Source of the DNA: Rhodobiaceae bacterium UBA4490 | GTDB taxonomy: Bacteria > Pseudomonadota > Alphaproteobacteria > Parvibaculales > Parvibaculaceae | Direction: 5' to 3' | Assembly (NCBI GenBank): GCA_002389665.1 | Contig: DGNO01000001.1 | Location: forward strand, 397,564-461,563 | DNA: 64,000 nucleotides | Shown: positions 52,718 through 60,642 of the stretch, piece after piece | Position numbering within the stretch: position 1 is the first letter of the stretch | Layout: each line of letters begins with the position of its first letter | Translations under genes and position numbers: made by a program | The notes under the pieces: model-generated | Seen by the model: only the letters and a program-made list of their open reading frames with translations | What the model was told of the DNA's origin: nothing | Database searches by the model: none

Positions 52718-53718
52718 GCGCGGCACCGGAAGAGCTGGCCGCTGATCTGGCCCGGGTGATGAACCAAAAGGTCGAGACCCTGAACGGTATCGAGAACTTG
52801 AAACGCCTGTCGGGGGGCGCGAGCCAGGAGACCTGGGCCTTTGATGGGACGACACCCAAGGGCTCCCTGCCCCTTATTCTGCGCCGCGCGCCGGGAGGCA
52901 CCGCCGCTTCCAAACGGGAAACCGCCGTGCCGCTTGCAACCGAAGCCGCCCTCATCCGCCTTGCGGAGAAAGCCGGCGTACCGGTGCCCCCGGTGCGTTA
53001 TGTGCTGGAAGAAGAAGACGGTCTCGGCCCGGGCTTTGTCATGGACCGGGTGGAGGGCGAAACCATCGCCCGGAAGATCCTGCGCGATGAGACTTATGCC
53101 GCGGCCCGCCCGAAGCTTGCGCGCCAATGCGGGAAAATTCTGGCAAAACTCCATTCCGTGCCGATGGAGACGCTGCCGGAGCTGCGCCATTCGCCGGCCG
53201 CTGCCGAGATCAAGCAATATTGGGAAACCTATAAAACCCATGGCCACCCCCACCCCGTTTTCGAGCTTGCCTTTAAATGGCTCAGGGACAATGTGCCGGA
53301 TGAAGACCGCATCACGCTGGTGCATGGCGACTTCCGGAACGGCAATCTGATGATCGGAGAAGACGGCGTGCGCGCCGTGCTCGATTGGGAGCTCGCGCAT
53401 ACGGGCGACCCGATGGAAGACCTCGGCTGGATCTGCGTCAATTCCTGGCGCTTCGGCAATATCGACCAGCCGGTTGGCGGTTTCGGCCAGCGGGAGGATA
53501 TGTTTGCCGGTTATGAAGCGGCAGGCGGCCAGCCTGTCGATCCCGAGCGGGTGCGCTTCTGGGAAATCCTCGGCACGCTGAAATGGGGCATCATGTGCAC
53601 GCTGATGTATGAAGCCTTCAAGACCGGCATGGACCGCTCCGTCGAGCGCGCCGCCATTGGCCGGCGCTCGTCGGAAACCGAGATCGATCTCCTTCACCTC
53701 TTGCTGCCGAGGACCTGA
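52714..53718 (+). CDS. Aminoglycoside-phosphotransferase-like kinase
   Basis: 334 aa protein-kinase-like fold (APH, choline-kinase-like). Catalytic blocks: Brenner motif LVHGDFRNGNLMIGEDG and the metal-binding VRAVLDWELAHTGDPMEDLGW. Such genes near enoyl-CoA hydratases and DUF6285 belong to fatty-acid or 4-hydroxy-acid catabolism; related mammalian ACAD10 has a kinase domain fused to an acyl-CoA dehydrogenase and phosphorylates 4-hydroxy acyl-CoAs. It may do the same here; that is inference. First large gene of a four-gene operon. Confidence 0.88.
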   Translation: MSAAPEELAADLARVMNQKVETLNGIENLKRLSGGASQETWAFDGTTPKGSLPLILRRAPGGTAASKRETAVPLATEAALIRLAEKAGVPVPPVRYVLEEEDGLGPGFVMDRVEGETIARKILRDETYAAARPKLARQCGKILAKLHSVPMETLPELRHSPAAAEIKQYWETYKTHGHPHPVFELAFKWLRDNVPDEDRITLVHGDFRNGNLMIGEDGVRAVLDWELAHTGDPMEDLGWICVNSWRFGNIDQPVGGFGQREDMFAGYEAAGGQPVDPERVRFWEILGTLKWGIMCTLMYEAFKTGMDRSVERAAIGRRSSETEIDLLHLLLPRT

Positions 53719-53721
53719 CCC

Positions 53722-54096
53722 ATGCAGGACATGCCGAAATCATCGGAAATCGTGGAGGTCGTGAGCGAGTTCATGCGCCAGCACGTCTTGCCGCAATTGC
53801 AGGGCCACACGGCTTTCCATGCCCTCGTGGCCGCCAACGCGCTCGACATCGTTAGGCGTGAGCTTGCTATCGCCCCGGAGGCGAATGAAGCTGAAAAGGC
53901 GCGGCTTGAAAAGCTGCTGGGCAAAGACGGGACACTAGAAGAATTGAACCGGCTTCTTTGCGCGCGCATTGAAGCGGGCGATGTGAATGGGGGCACGCCC
54001 GGCCTTGCCGATCATTTATGGGAGACGACGCTGACGAAGCTCGCCATCGATCAGCCGAAATATTCCGGCTACCGGCGCGCCAAAGGAGAAATCTAA
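53722..54096 (+). CDS. DUF6285 domain-containing protein
   Basis: 124 aa, mainly helical: EIVEVVSEFMRQHVLPQLQG, then TAFHALVAANALDIVRRELA and LEELNRLLCARIEAGDVN. It begins 3 bp after the kinase gene and ends 11 bp before the hydratase gene. DUF6285 is found in this very context beside APH-like kinases; its role is unknown, perhaps as a small partner of the kinase. Confidence 0.8.
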   Translation: MQDMPKSSEIVEVVSEFMRQHVLPQLQGHTAFHALVAANALDIVRRELAIAPEANEAEKARLEKLLGKDGTLEELNRLLCARIEAGDVNGGTPGLADHLWETTLTKLAIDQPKYSGYRRAKGEI

Positions 54097-54107
54097 GGGA
54101 GGAGCGC

Positions 54108-54920
54108 ATGGCGCTTGTCACGCAGCGGCGCGAGAAATCCGCCGCCATCATCACCTTCGCCAATCCGCCCCGCGGCTATATGAACGCCGCGCAGGTGGCG
54201 GAGCTTGCTAAGCTGATCGAGGAAATCGAGCTCGATGCAAGCGTGCGTACGGTAATCTTTACCGGCGGCGTGCCCGGCGTGTTCGTCCGGCATTACGATG
54301 TTGGTGATATTCTGGAAGCGGCAGGCGCTGTGCGCAAATCGGGCCTCGATGGCGCGGCGCTTATGGAAGCGGGTAAGCGCGGCAATCCCATCTCTCAGCT
54401 CTTCGACAAGATCGACGGGCTCAACATCCCCACCATTGCCGCCATCAACGGTTATTGCCAGGGCGGCGGGTTCGAATTTGCGCTCTGCTGCGACATCCGC
54501 ATTGCCGAGGAAGGAGATTACCGCATCGGCCTGCCGGAGACGAATATCGGTATCTTTCCGGGCGCGGGCGGCACACAGCGCCTGCCCCGCGTTATCGGCG
54601 AGGCAAAGGCGCTCGAACTCATCCTGAAGGGCGAAACCCTACCGCCGCAGGAAGCGGCCGAGGCCGGGCTCGTGCATGAATTCGTCCCAATGGGCGGCGC
54701 GCTTTCAAGGGCGCTGGAGATTGCGGAGAATTTCGCCGCCAAGACGCCGCGCGCTCTTGCCGAAGCCAAGCAGCTTGTGAAAGGCGCAGCGCGCGGACCT
54801 TTGCCTGAGGGCTGCGCCGAAGAGCGTGGGCGCTTTTCCCGGCTGCTTTTGGAAGATGACGAGGCCCTGCGCCTTATGCAAGACTTCCAGAACGGCACTC
54901 AGGAAATCAACAAGGCGTAA
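54108..54920 (+). CDS. Enoyl-CoA hydratase/isomerase
   Basis: 270 aa from ATG 54108 (AAGGGAGGAG upstream). Both catalytic glutamates of enoyl-CoA hydratase are present: CQGGGFEFALCCDIR and GLPETNIGIFPGAGGTQRL. It should hydrate 2-enoyl-CoA. One unusual spot is VPGVFVRHYDVGDI in place of the common GRAFCAGxD oxyanion loop. It follows DUF6285 in the operon and is 6 bp before the DUF3089 gene. Confidence 0.9.
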   Translation: MALVTQRREKSAAIITFANPPRGYMNAAQVAELAKLIEEIELDASVRTVIFTGGVPGVFVRHYDVGDILEAAGAVRKSGLDGAALMEAGKRGNPISQLFDKIDGLNIPTIAAINGYCQGGGFEFALCCDIRIAEEGDYRIGLPETNIGIFPGAGGTQRLPRVIGEAKALELILKGETLPPQEAAEAGLVHEFVPMGGALSRALEIAENFAAKTPRALAEAKQLVKGAARGPLPEGCAEERGRFSRLLLEDDEALRLMQDFQNGTQEINKA

Positions 54921-54926
54921 GCGATT

Positions 54927-56045
54927 ATGTTCAGGAAGTTTGTCTACGGGCTGGCCGCCCTTCTGGTCGTCGGCGCCGTTACCGTGCTTTATCTTTCCAT
55001 GAACCCCGATGTCGCGCAGCGCCTTTTCCTAAAGCCGGGCGCGCCTTTCGATGTGACAACCGCCCCGCTCGCTCCCGATTACAAGCGTCCTGAAAGTTGG
55101 GCCTCCCTGCCCGATAGGGAAGACCCTGCCGACACGCTCATTCCGGGCAGCGGCTATGAAGACGGCCAGGCCGAAGCGCAAGTGGATGTCTTTTTCATTC
55201 ATCCCACGACCTATTACAGCAAGGACGGCTGGAACGCGGCCTATGACGAAGACGGCGAGACACGCGAGCTCCTGGAAGCAGGCGTGTTGCGCTTTCAGGC
55301 AAGCACCTTTAACGGCGATGCCCGCATTTATGCGCCGCGCTACCGCCAGGCGACGCTCTATTCTTTTATGGGCGACGGAGAGGATGAACAAAAAGCCCTC
55401 GCCTTTGCTTATGATGATGTCGCCCGTGCCTTCCGTTATTTCATCGAGACATACAACCAGGGCCGGCCTTTTATCCTCGCCGCTCATAGCCAGGGGTCGC
55501 TGCATGGCATGAGACTTCTGCAGGAACGCATTGCCGGAACCCCGCTCGCCAACCGCATGGTAGCAGCCTATCTCGTCGGCTATTCGATCCCCGAAGATAT
55601 GGGCCGCGATGATCTGCGCCCCTGTGTAGAGGCTTACAGCACGGGCTGCTATCTCAACTGGAATTCCATCAGCGCGGAAGCGGACCGGAACGGCTGGACA
55701 CAGAGCAATAAGATTTGGCTGAACGGGGAAATGACGACCATGGCCGGACACAGGCTTACGTGCGTTAATCCCCTGACCGGAACGAAAGACGGCAAAGCCG
55801 GCGCGGAGAAAAACCTTGGCGGCCTTCCCTTCGCAGAAGCGGAGAGCCGAATGCCTGAACTCATTCCTAGTGTCAGCGATGCGGCTTGCGAGAGCGGTGT
55901 TCTTATCGTTAATCCGGACGAAGACAGAGGCGATTTTTCCTACGGTGTCTTCGACGGAGACTTCCACATTTACGATTACAATCTTTTTTACGCGAATATT
56001 AGACAAGACATCCGCACACGAATTGGTGCATTCTGGAAAAGGTGA
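54927..56045 (+). CDS. DUF3089 alpha/beta-hydrolase-like protein
   Basis: 372 aa. One N-terminal membrane helix (YGLAALLVVGAVTVLYLSMN), then a periplasmic domain. The nucleophile elbow is LAAHSQGSLHGMRLL; DVFFIHPTTYYSKDGWNA and RIYAPRYRQATLYSF are DUF3089 blocks. Substrate unknown. Only 6 bp after the hydratase gene, so probably the last member of that operon, which would place a secreted esterase beside acyl-CoA enzymes. Confidence 0.85.
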   Translation: MFRKFVYGLAALLVVGAVTVLYLSMNPDVAQRLFLKPGAPFDVTTAPLAPDYKRPESWASLPDREDPADTLIPGSGYEDGQAEAQVDVFFIHPTTYYSKDGWNAAYDEDGETRELLEAGVLRFQASTFNGDARIYAPRYRQATLYSFMGDGEDEQKALAFAYDDVARAFRYFIETYNQGRPFILAAHSQGSLHGMRLLQERIAGTPLANRMVAAYLVGYSIPEDMGRDDLRPCVEAYSTGCYLNWNSISAEADRNGWTQSNKIWLNGEMTTMAGHRLTCVNPLTGTKDGKAGAEKNLGGLPFAEAESRMPELIPSVSDAACESGVLIVNPDEDRGDFSYGVFDGDFHIYDYNLFYANIRQDIRTRIGAFWKR

Positions 56046-56099
56046 TCGGCAGACGGGTTTGTAACCAGATCAGACTTGGGGGAGCAAGGATGATCCGCG

Positions 56100-56597
56100 A
56101 TGCCGTATCGCCCGCAAAAGCTGACATCTTCCGATATTCATCCTGCTCATCCTGTGGGTGTTTTTCTGCGCTATTACCGCGCGGCCGCCGATGAGCGCGG
56201 CTATTTGCTGCGCGACAATTTCGACCCTTCCCGTGTACCCGGCACGCTGAACTGGCTCGCCGTCTTCGAATGCGTTTTCGATGGAGCAGATGAAAAATTT
56301 CTCTGCACGCTATGCGGCGCGGGCGCGAGCGATCTCTTCGGTTATGACTATACCGGCAACTTGCTCGGCGAAATGATGCCGCGTCAGGCAGCCGAGTGGC
56401 GCCTCAAGGAGTTCAGGGAGGTTATGGATGACGCCCGCCCTCGCTTCACCCGCGCAAGCTTGCCGGATGCAGAGCGGGATTTCATTACGCTTATTCGCGG
56501 TGTTTTTCCGGTATCGAAATCTTCAGCGCGTATAGATGAAATCATGCTTGTCGCCGCACCGGAGGAAACGCGTATTTCATCTTATGTTGCAACGTAA
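56100..56597 (+). CDS. PAS_5-type PAS domain protein
   Basis: 165 aa, one PAS-like domain (about 25–150). Landmarks: DNFDPSRVPGTLNWLAVFEC, FGYDYTGNLLGEMMP and TLIRGVFPVS. PAS_5 (DUF1489-like) proteins are small single-domain sensors found in Alphaproteobacteria. No kinase or cyclase domain follows. A near twin lies directly downstream, so the pair is a recent tandem duplication in shape if not in sequence. An upstream stop (TGA at 56091) leaves ATG 56100 as the start. Confidence 0.8.
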   Translation: MPYRPQKLTSSDIHPAHPVGVFLRYYRAAADERGYLLRDNFDPSRVPGTLNWLAVFECVFDGADEKFLCTLCGAGASDLFGYDYTGNLLGEMMPRQAAEWRLKEFREVMDDARPRFTRASLPDAERDFITLIRGVFPVSKSSARIDEIMLVAAPEETRISSYVAT

Positions 56598-56635
56598 ACG
56601 GATGGATGACGTACGCTCATCCGCCCTCTACACTG

Positions 56636-56650
56636 ATTGCAATATGCAAT
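56636..56650. promoter_or_regulatory. Candidate operator between PAS genes
   Basis: ATTGCA-ATA-TGCAAT has perfect 6-bp arms. It lies 28 bp before the second PAS start, in a stretch with no good Shine-Dalgarno. It may be a regulator's site or chance. Confidence 0.35.
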
Positions 56651-56677
56651 TGCCGTAAAGAAACAAAAACAAAGATT

Positions 56678-57160
56678 ATGGTTCTTAATCCGATCCAGCT
56701 CGCCGATCTCGATCCCCGTCATCCCGTTGCCGTTTATGCCGCCTATCATCAAAAGAAGATGGGCGCGGACAACCTTTTGTTGAAGGACAATTTCGACCCG
56801 ATCGATCTGCCAAAGGTCCTGCCCTGGATGATGATCCTGGATAAAACCGGCGATCCGGCAGATCCTCAATTTATTTATCGGCTGGCCGGCACCGGTTGCC
56901 GGGAAATCTTTGGGATCGATTATACGGGCAAGCTTTTGGGCGATAATTTGCCCGCGGATGCAGCCGAGCAGCGGCGCGAAGAAATTCTCGATGTGATGGA
57001 ACGCCGAACCCCGAGCATTACCCGCACGGCCATTCCGCTTGCCGGGCGGGAATTCATGACCATCATTCGCGGTGTTTTTGCGGTATCCAGCGATGGAGAA
57101 ACGATAGACCGCATCCACATCATTATCGCGCCGGAAGACCAGCGCCTGCGCACTACGTAA
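56678..57160 (+). CDS. PAS_5-type PAS domain protein, second copy
   Basis: 160 aa. It follows the first copy's pattern closely: DLDPRHPVAVYAAYH, KDNFDPIDLPKVLPWMM, GIDYTGKLLGDNLPADAAEQ and FMTIIRGVFAVS. The start ATG 56678 aligns with the first copy's N-terminus but has a poor ribosome site; an alternative at 56606 would add 24 unrelated residues. A terminator closes it. Confidence 0.78.
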   Translation: MVLNPIQLADLDPRHPVAVYAAYHQKKMGADNLLLKDNFDPIDLPKVLPWMMILDKTGDPADPQFIYRLAGTGCREIFGIDYTGKLLGDNLPADAAEQRREEILDVMERRTPSITRTAIPLAGREFMTIIRGVFAVSSDGETIDRIHIIIAPEDQRLRTT

Positions 57161-57184
57161 AAGCCGGGCACGAGGCCCGGCTTT
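57160..57184. terminator. Bidirectional terminator
   Basis: AAAGCCGGGC-ACGAG-GCCCGGCTTT, a perfect 10-bp stem with A-rich and T-rich ends, between the PAS gene and the convergent thiolase gene. Confidence 0.85.
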
Positions 57185-57192
57185 CATGTGAT

Positions 57193-58395
57193 TTAAACGC
57201 CTTCGAGCCCGACAATCGCGACCGAGCAAACATTCTGCGACGGCGAACCGCCCAGATTGTGGGTCAGGCCGATCTTCGGATTGGCAAGCTGGCGCTCTCC
57301 GGCGCGGCCCTGGAGCTGCAGATACATCTCATAGGCCATGCGCAGCCCGCTCGCCCCGATCGGGTGACCGAAGCACTTCAGGCCGCCATCGATCTGACAG
57401 GGAACCGTGCCGTCGGAATCGTAGAAACCGTCCATCACGTCTTTCACCGCGCCGCCTTCGGGCGAAATGAAAAGGTCTTCCATCGTGACCAGCTCCGTGA
57501 TCGAGAAGCAGTCATGCACCTCGATCATGGATACTTCCTCGCGCGGCTTTTCGATGCCGGCTTCCTGATAGGCTTTCTTGGCGGCAATGCGCGCCGTGTG
57601 GAAGTAAGAGCCGTCCCAGGAATTGTGCTGCGATTCAAGCCCGTTCGAAACCGAAAGCTGCATGGCCTTGATCGTCACAAGGTCTTTCTTGCCCATTGCC
57701 TTGGCGATTTCCGGCGTGGTGACGATGGCGGCGGCCGCCCCGTCCGAAACACCGCAGCAATCGAATAGGCCGAGCGGTTCGGCAATCATCGGAGCGTTCA
57801 GAGCCTGGTCTTCCGAAATCTCGTTACGCAGATGCGCTTTGGGGTTCTTCGAACCGTTCGCATGGCTCTTGACCGAGACATGGGCGATGGCACGTTTCAG
57901 GTCCTCTTTCGCAATGCCGTGCTTTGCCCGGTAGGCGGAAGCAAGCTGCGCGAAATTGCCTGGCGCAGAACCGTTCGGCGCCCATTGCGGGTTCAGTGTG
58001 CCGGGATTGGAAACGGGAAGCCCGCCATAGCCCGTGTCTTTCAATTTCTCGACGCCGAGCGCCAGCGCGATATCCGCCGCGCCGGATGCAACGGCATAGA
58101 CCGCGCCGCGCAGGGCTTCGGAGCCCGAAGCGCAGAAGTTCTCAACGCGCGTCACCGCGATATTCGGCAGGCGCAGCGCGAGCGAGAGCGGCGTGCCGCC
58201 CTTGCCGGTGCCGATCTCATCGATATGCGTGGAGAACCAGGCCGCATCGAGCTGCGTCGGCTCGATGCCGGCATCCTGCATCGCCTCCAGATAGGCTTCC
58301 ACCATCAGTTCTTCCGGGCCGGTGTCCCAGCGTTCGCCGAATTTCGAGCATCCCATGCCCAGAATTGCGACCTTGTCCTTGATACCACGTGCCAT
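57193..58395 (-). CDS. Thiolase family protein (SCP-x-like)
   Basis: 400 aa. Catalytic cysteine C88 in ENFCASGSEAL, HDCFSITEL (H294), H344 in CFGHPIGASG and C390 near LGGSPSQNVC. These fit thiolases of the SCP2/lipid-transfer type, which either cleave 3-ketoacyl-CoA or, with a DUF35 partner, act as retro-aldolases on hydroxyacyl-CoA. The upstream neighbour on the same strand, 41 bp away, carries a DUF35 (OB-fold) domain, so the two probably form a complex. Confidence 0.9.
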   Translation of the reverse strand: MARGIKDKVAILGMGCSKFGERWDTGPEELMVEAYLEAMQDAGIEPTQLDAAWFSTHIDEIGTGKGGTPLSLALRLPNIAVTRVENFCASGSEALRGAVYAVASGAADIALALGVEKLKDTGYGGLPVSNPGTLNPQWAPNGSAPGNFAQLASAYRAKHGIAKEDLKRAIAHVSVKSHANGSKNPKAHLRNEISEDQALNAPMIAEPLGLFDCCGVSDGAAAAIVTTPEIAKAMGKKDLVTIKAMQLSVSNGLESQHNSWDGSYFHTARIAAKKAYQEAGIEKPREEVSMIEVHDCFSITELVTMEDLFISPEGGAVKDVMDGFYDSDGTVPCQIDGGLKCFGHPIGASGLRMAYEMYLQLQGRAGERQLANPKIGLTHNLGGSPSQNVCSVAIVGLEGV

Positions 58396-58436
58396 GTTTC
58401 TCTCCCTTTGGGTGCCAGTATTGGTAAACCGGTCGC

Positions 58437-59948
58437 TTATTCGGCGGCCCGACCTGTGTTTTGGCCCGTTGCTTGAACTGTTGCAGAAGAGCGGACGGGA
58501 ACCGCCTTCCAGAAATAGCGTTTGAAGCCGCGCTTCTCGTCCACATCTTTGACGCGGAAAACCATCTTCACTTCCATGCCGGACTCAACCTCGCCCGGCG
58601 CGACATCGGTGATGTCCATGAAAATGCGCCCGCCGCCCTCGAAGACGATCATGCCGTAATGGTTGGGCGGCGACATGGAGAAGGTCAGATAGTCCGCCGA
58701 CCAGGAAAGGATGGAGGCTTTCCGCTCGGCGAATTTGTAGGGCTCCTGCGTATCGACGGCGGGGTTGTTTGGGTTCACGGAAATGCGTGAGCGCGGAAAT
58801 TGCACATTGCCCGTTTCCGTGCAGCGCCCGCCGACGAGACCGAGGATCATATCCTCGTTGCGGTAAAGCGTGGTGAGCGCGGTTTTCTTGTCCTGCTCCG
58901 CGCGCATGCCTTTTTCCCATTCGACAAGCCCGTTAAAGGTCAGGAATTTCATGTAATTCGTTTCTTCCTGACGGTCGGCCAGCGCGCCGGTAATGCCGCG
59001 CCGGTCGTCCATGCTGGAAAGCTTGTCCGTCGTCTCGAAGATCAGCGCGTCCGCGCCGCCGCCGAAATGCGCCAGTAGAATTTTTTCACCGGGCTTTGCC
59101 TCCTGCAGCGCATGAACAAGCATGACAAGCCCGTGGGCCGCGCCCGTTTCCCCGCAATTGGCGGCGAGATTGTCCCGTACCTTTTCCGCCGGGATGCCGA
59201 GTTTCTTGGCCACCGATTGGGGCACTTTGGGCAGGGTGCAGGGCAGAATGAAGTGATCGATGTCGCTCGCCTGCAGACCCGCTTCTTTCAGCGCGCCCTC
59301 TACAGCCTGAGGAATGATCTTCAGATAGCCCTCATCGCGGATCCAGCGCTCTTCCCAATTATAGTCGAATTCTTCATGGGCGCCGCGGAAGTGGTCGACG
59401 AAATCCACTGTCAGAGAATGCGCGCCGAGGAACTTCGCAATGACGTTCTCTCCGCCGACGCTAAGTGCCGCCGCCCCATCCCCGAAATCGAGCTCCTGCG
59501 GACTGACGGCGCGCGCCTTGCGCTTGTCCGAGGCGAGCACCAACGCGTTCTTGGCCGCGCCCGCCTTTGCCGCGTGAAGCGCCTGCAAGAGGGCGCTCGT
59601 CCCCGCCCGCTGGGTGGAGGTGATGTCCACGGCCTGAATGCCCTTCTCAAGGGTGAGCGCGGCGGAAATGATCCCGGCATTCAGCCGGTCGGCGAAAGGC
59701 TGTGTCGTCGTGCCGAAATAAAGCGCATCCACGTGGGAGCGGTCGTCATCCGGACCCAGAAGATCGCGCGCCGCTTCCACAGCCATGGTGATCGTGTCTT
59801 CGTCCCAATTCGCCATGGACCGCTCCCCCTTGCCTTTCCCGGCAAGGTTGGGGGCAACCCAGGCATTGGCCGTGGTGATTGCTTTGCGCTGCAGACGCAG
59901 GCGCGGAATATAGCCGCCCAGCGCGGTAAGCCCGATTTCTCCGCTCAT
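58437..59948 (-). CDS. HMG-CoA-synthase-like domain fused to DUF35 OB fold
   Basis: 503 aa. Residues 1 to about 310 follow the archaeal-type HMG-CoA synthase fold (GLTALGGYIPRLRLQR; VDALYFGTTTQPFADR; LVLASDKRKA; LLAHFGGGADALIF). The catalytic Cys is Gln (STQRAGT, Q113), the Glu near FGTTTQ is Thr, and the His of FHxPNG is replaced (HFILPCTLPK), so synthase chemistry looks lost. Residues about 345–485 form a DUF35 rubredoxin-like/OB domain, where only one of four zinc cysteines remains (GGRCTETGNVQFPRSR). It resembles the archaeal thiolase–HMGCS–DUF35 assembly, here with two parts fused beside a thiolase. First gene of the pair. Confidence 0.82.
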   Translation of the reverse strand: MSGEIGLTALGGYIPRLRLQRKAITTANAWVAPNLAGKGKGERSMANWDEDTITMAVEAARDLLGPDDDRSHVDALYFGTTTQPFADRLNAGIISAALTLEKGIQAVDITSTQRAGTSALLQALHAAKAGAAKNALVLASDKRKARAVSPQELDFGDGAAALSVGGENVIAKFLGAHSLTVDFVDHFRGAHEEFDYNWEERWIRDEGYLKIIPQAVEGALKEAGLQASDIDHFILPCTLPKVPQSVAKKLGIPAEKVRDNLAANCGETGAAHGLVMLVHALQEAKPGEKILLAHFGGGADALIFETTDKLSSMDDRRGITGALADRQEETNYMKFLTFNGLVEWEKGMRAEQDKKTALTTLYRNEDMILGLVGGRCTETGNVQFPRSRISVNPNNPAVDTQEPYKFAERKASILSWSADYLTFSMSPPNHYGMIVFEGGGRIFMDITDVAPGEVESGMEVKMVFRVKDVDEKRGFKRYFWKAVPVRSSATVQATGQNTGRAAE

Positions 59949-60255
59949 GACCGTTCTTCCCTGTTGTTGTTGGCCTGTTCCGGCCGCTTTTCAGGCAGTC
60001 TAGCGGTATTTACCGGCGGGCGACAATATCGCCGCCGGACCGGTTTTCCGGGCATTCCGCCTATGCGTCAAAGCAAAAGGAGACGCTGCGTCAAATAAGT
60101 GGCGCGCCTTGAAGCAGGCCCGTTTCCCCCCATTTCTGAAGGAATCGCGGCCACGCTCTCCATCACATTTTAGCGGTTTGGTGAGGGATCGGCGGCAGGA
60201 TAAAATGAGAGGTAATGAGGCGTCTTCGCGCCTCTGAAACCGGCAGCGGACTGAT
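59949..60255. other. Intergenic region (307 bp) between divergent genes
   Basis: No credible gene on either strand. It holds a probable promoter for the YbaN gene (60178–60206) and a hairpin GAGGCG-TCTTCG-CGCCTC (60218–60235) within its short leader. Confidence 0.5.
60178..60206 (+). promoter_or_regulatory. Sigma-70 promoter of the YbaN gene
   Basis: TTGGTG (60178–60183), a 17-bp spacer and TAAAAT (60201–60206); the -10 matches the consensus at five of six bases. It lies 50 bp before ATG. Confidence 0.45.
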
Positions 60256-60639
60256 ATGGCGTATCGCAACATCTTTTTGATCGCGTTCGGCTGGATTTGC
60301 GTCGGCCTTGGCATTGTCGGCGCGGTGCTGCCGGTCATGCCGACCACGGTCTTTTTGCTGATCGCGGCCTGGGCCTTCGCCAAGGGTTCGCCCCGGCTCC
60401 ACGGGTGGCTCTTGGACCATCCGCGCCTTGGCTCCTATATCCGCGACTGGGAGCTTTACGGCGCCATACCTCTGCGCGGCAAAATAACGGCGCTGGTGAT
60501 GATCAGCCTTTCGGCAAGCTGGATGGTGTTCTTTTCCGCCCTGCCTGCCATTGCCATCGGCGGTACACTGGCGGTGCTTACCTGCGTGTTGATCTTCATT
60601 TTCACCCGCCCGTCGGCCGCGCCTGAAGGCGAGATTTAA
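60256..60639 (+). CDS. YbaN family (DUF454) membrane protein
   Basis: 127 aa with three predicted membrane helices. Family marks: IAFGWICVGLGIVGAVLPVMPTT, FLLIAAWAFAKGSPRLHGWL and HPRLGSYIRDWELYGAIPLRGK. Inner-membrane protein of unknown function. Its stop is 3 bp from the end of the convergent TPR–SPOR gene. Confidence 0.9.
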   Translation: MAYRNIFLIAFGWICVGLGIVGAVLPVMPTTVFLLIAAWAFAKGSPRLHGWLLDHPRLGSYIRDWELYGAIPLRGKITALVMISLSASWMVFFSALPAIAIGGTLAVLTCVLIFIFTRPSAAPEGEI

Positions 60640-60642
60640 GCG

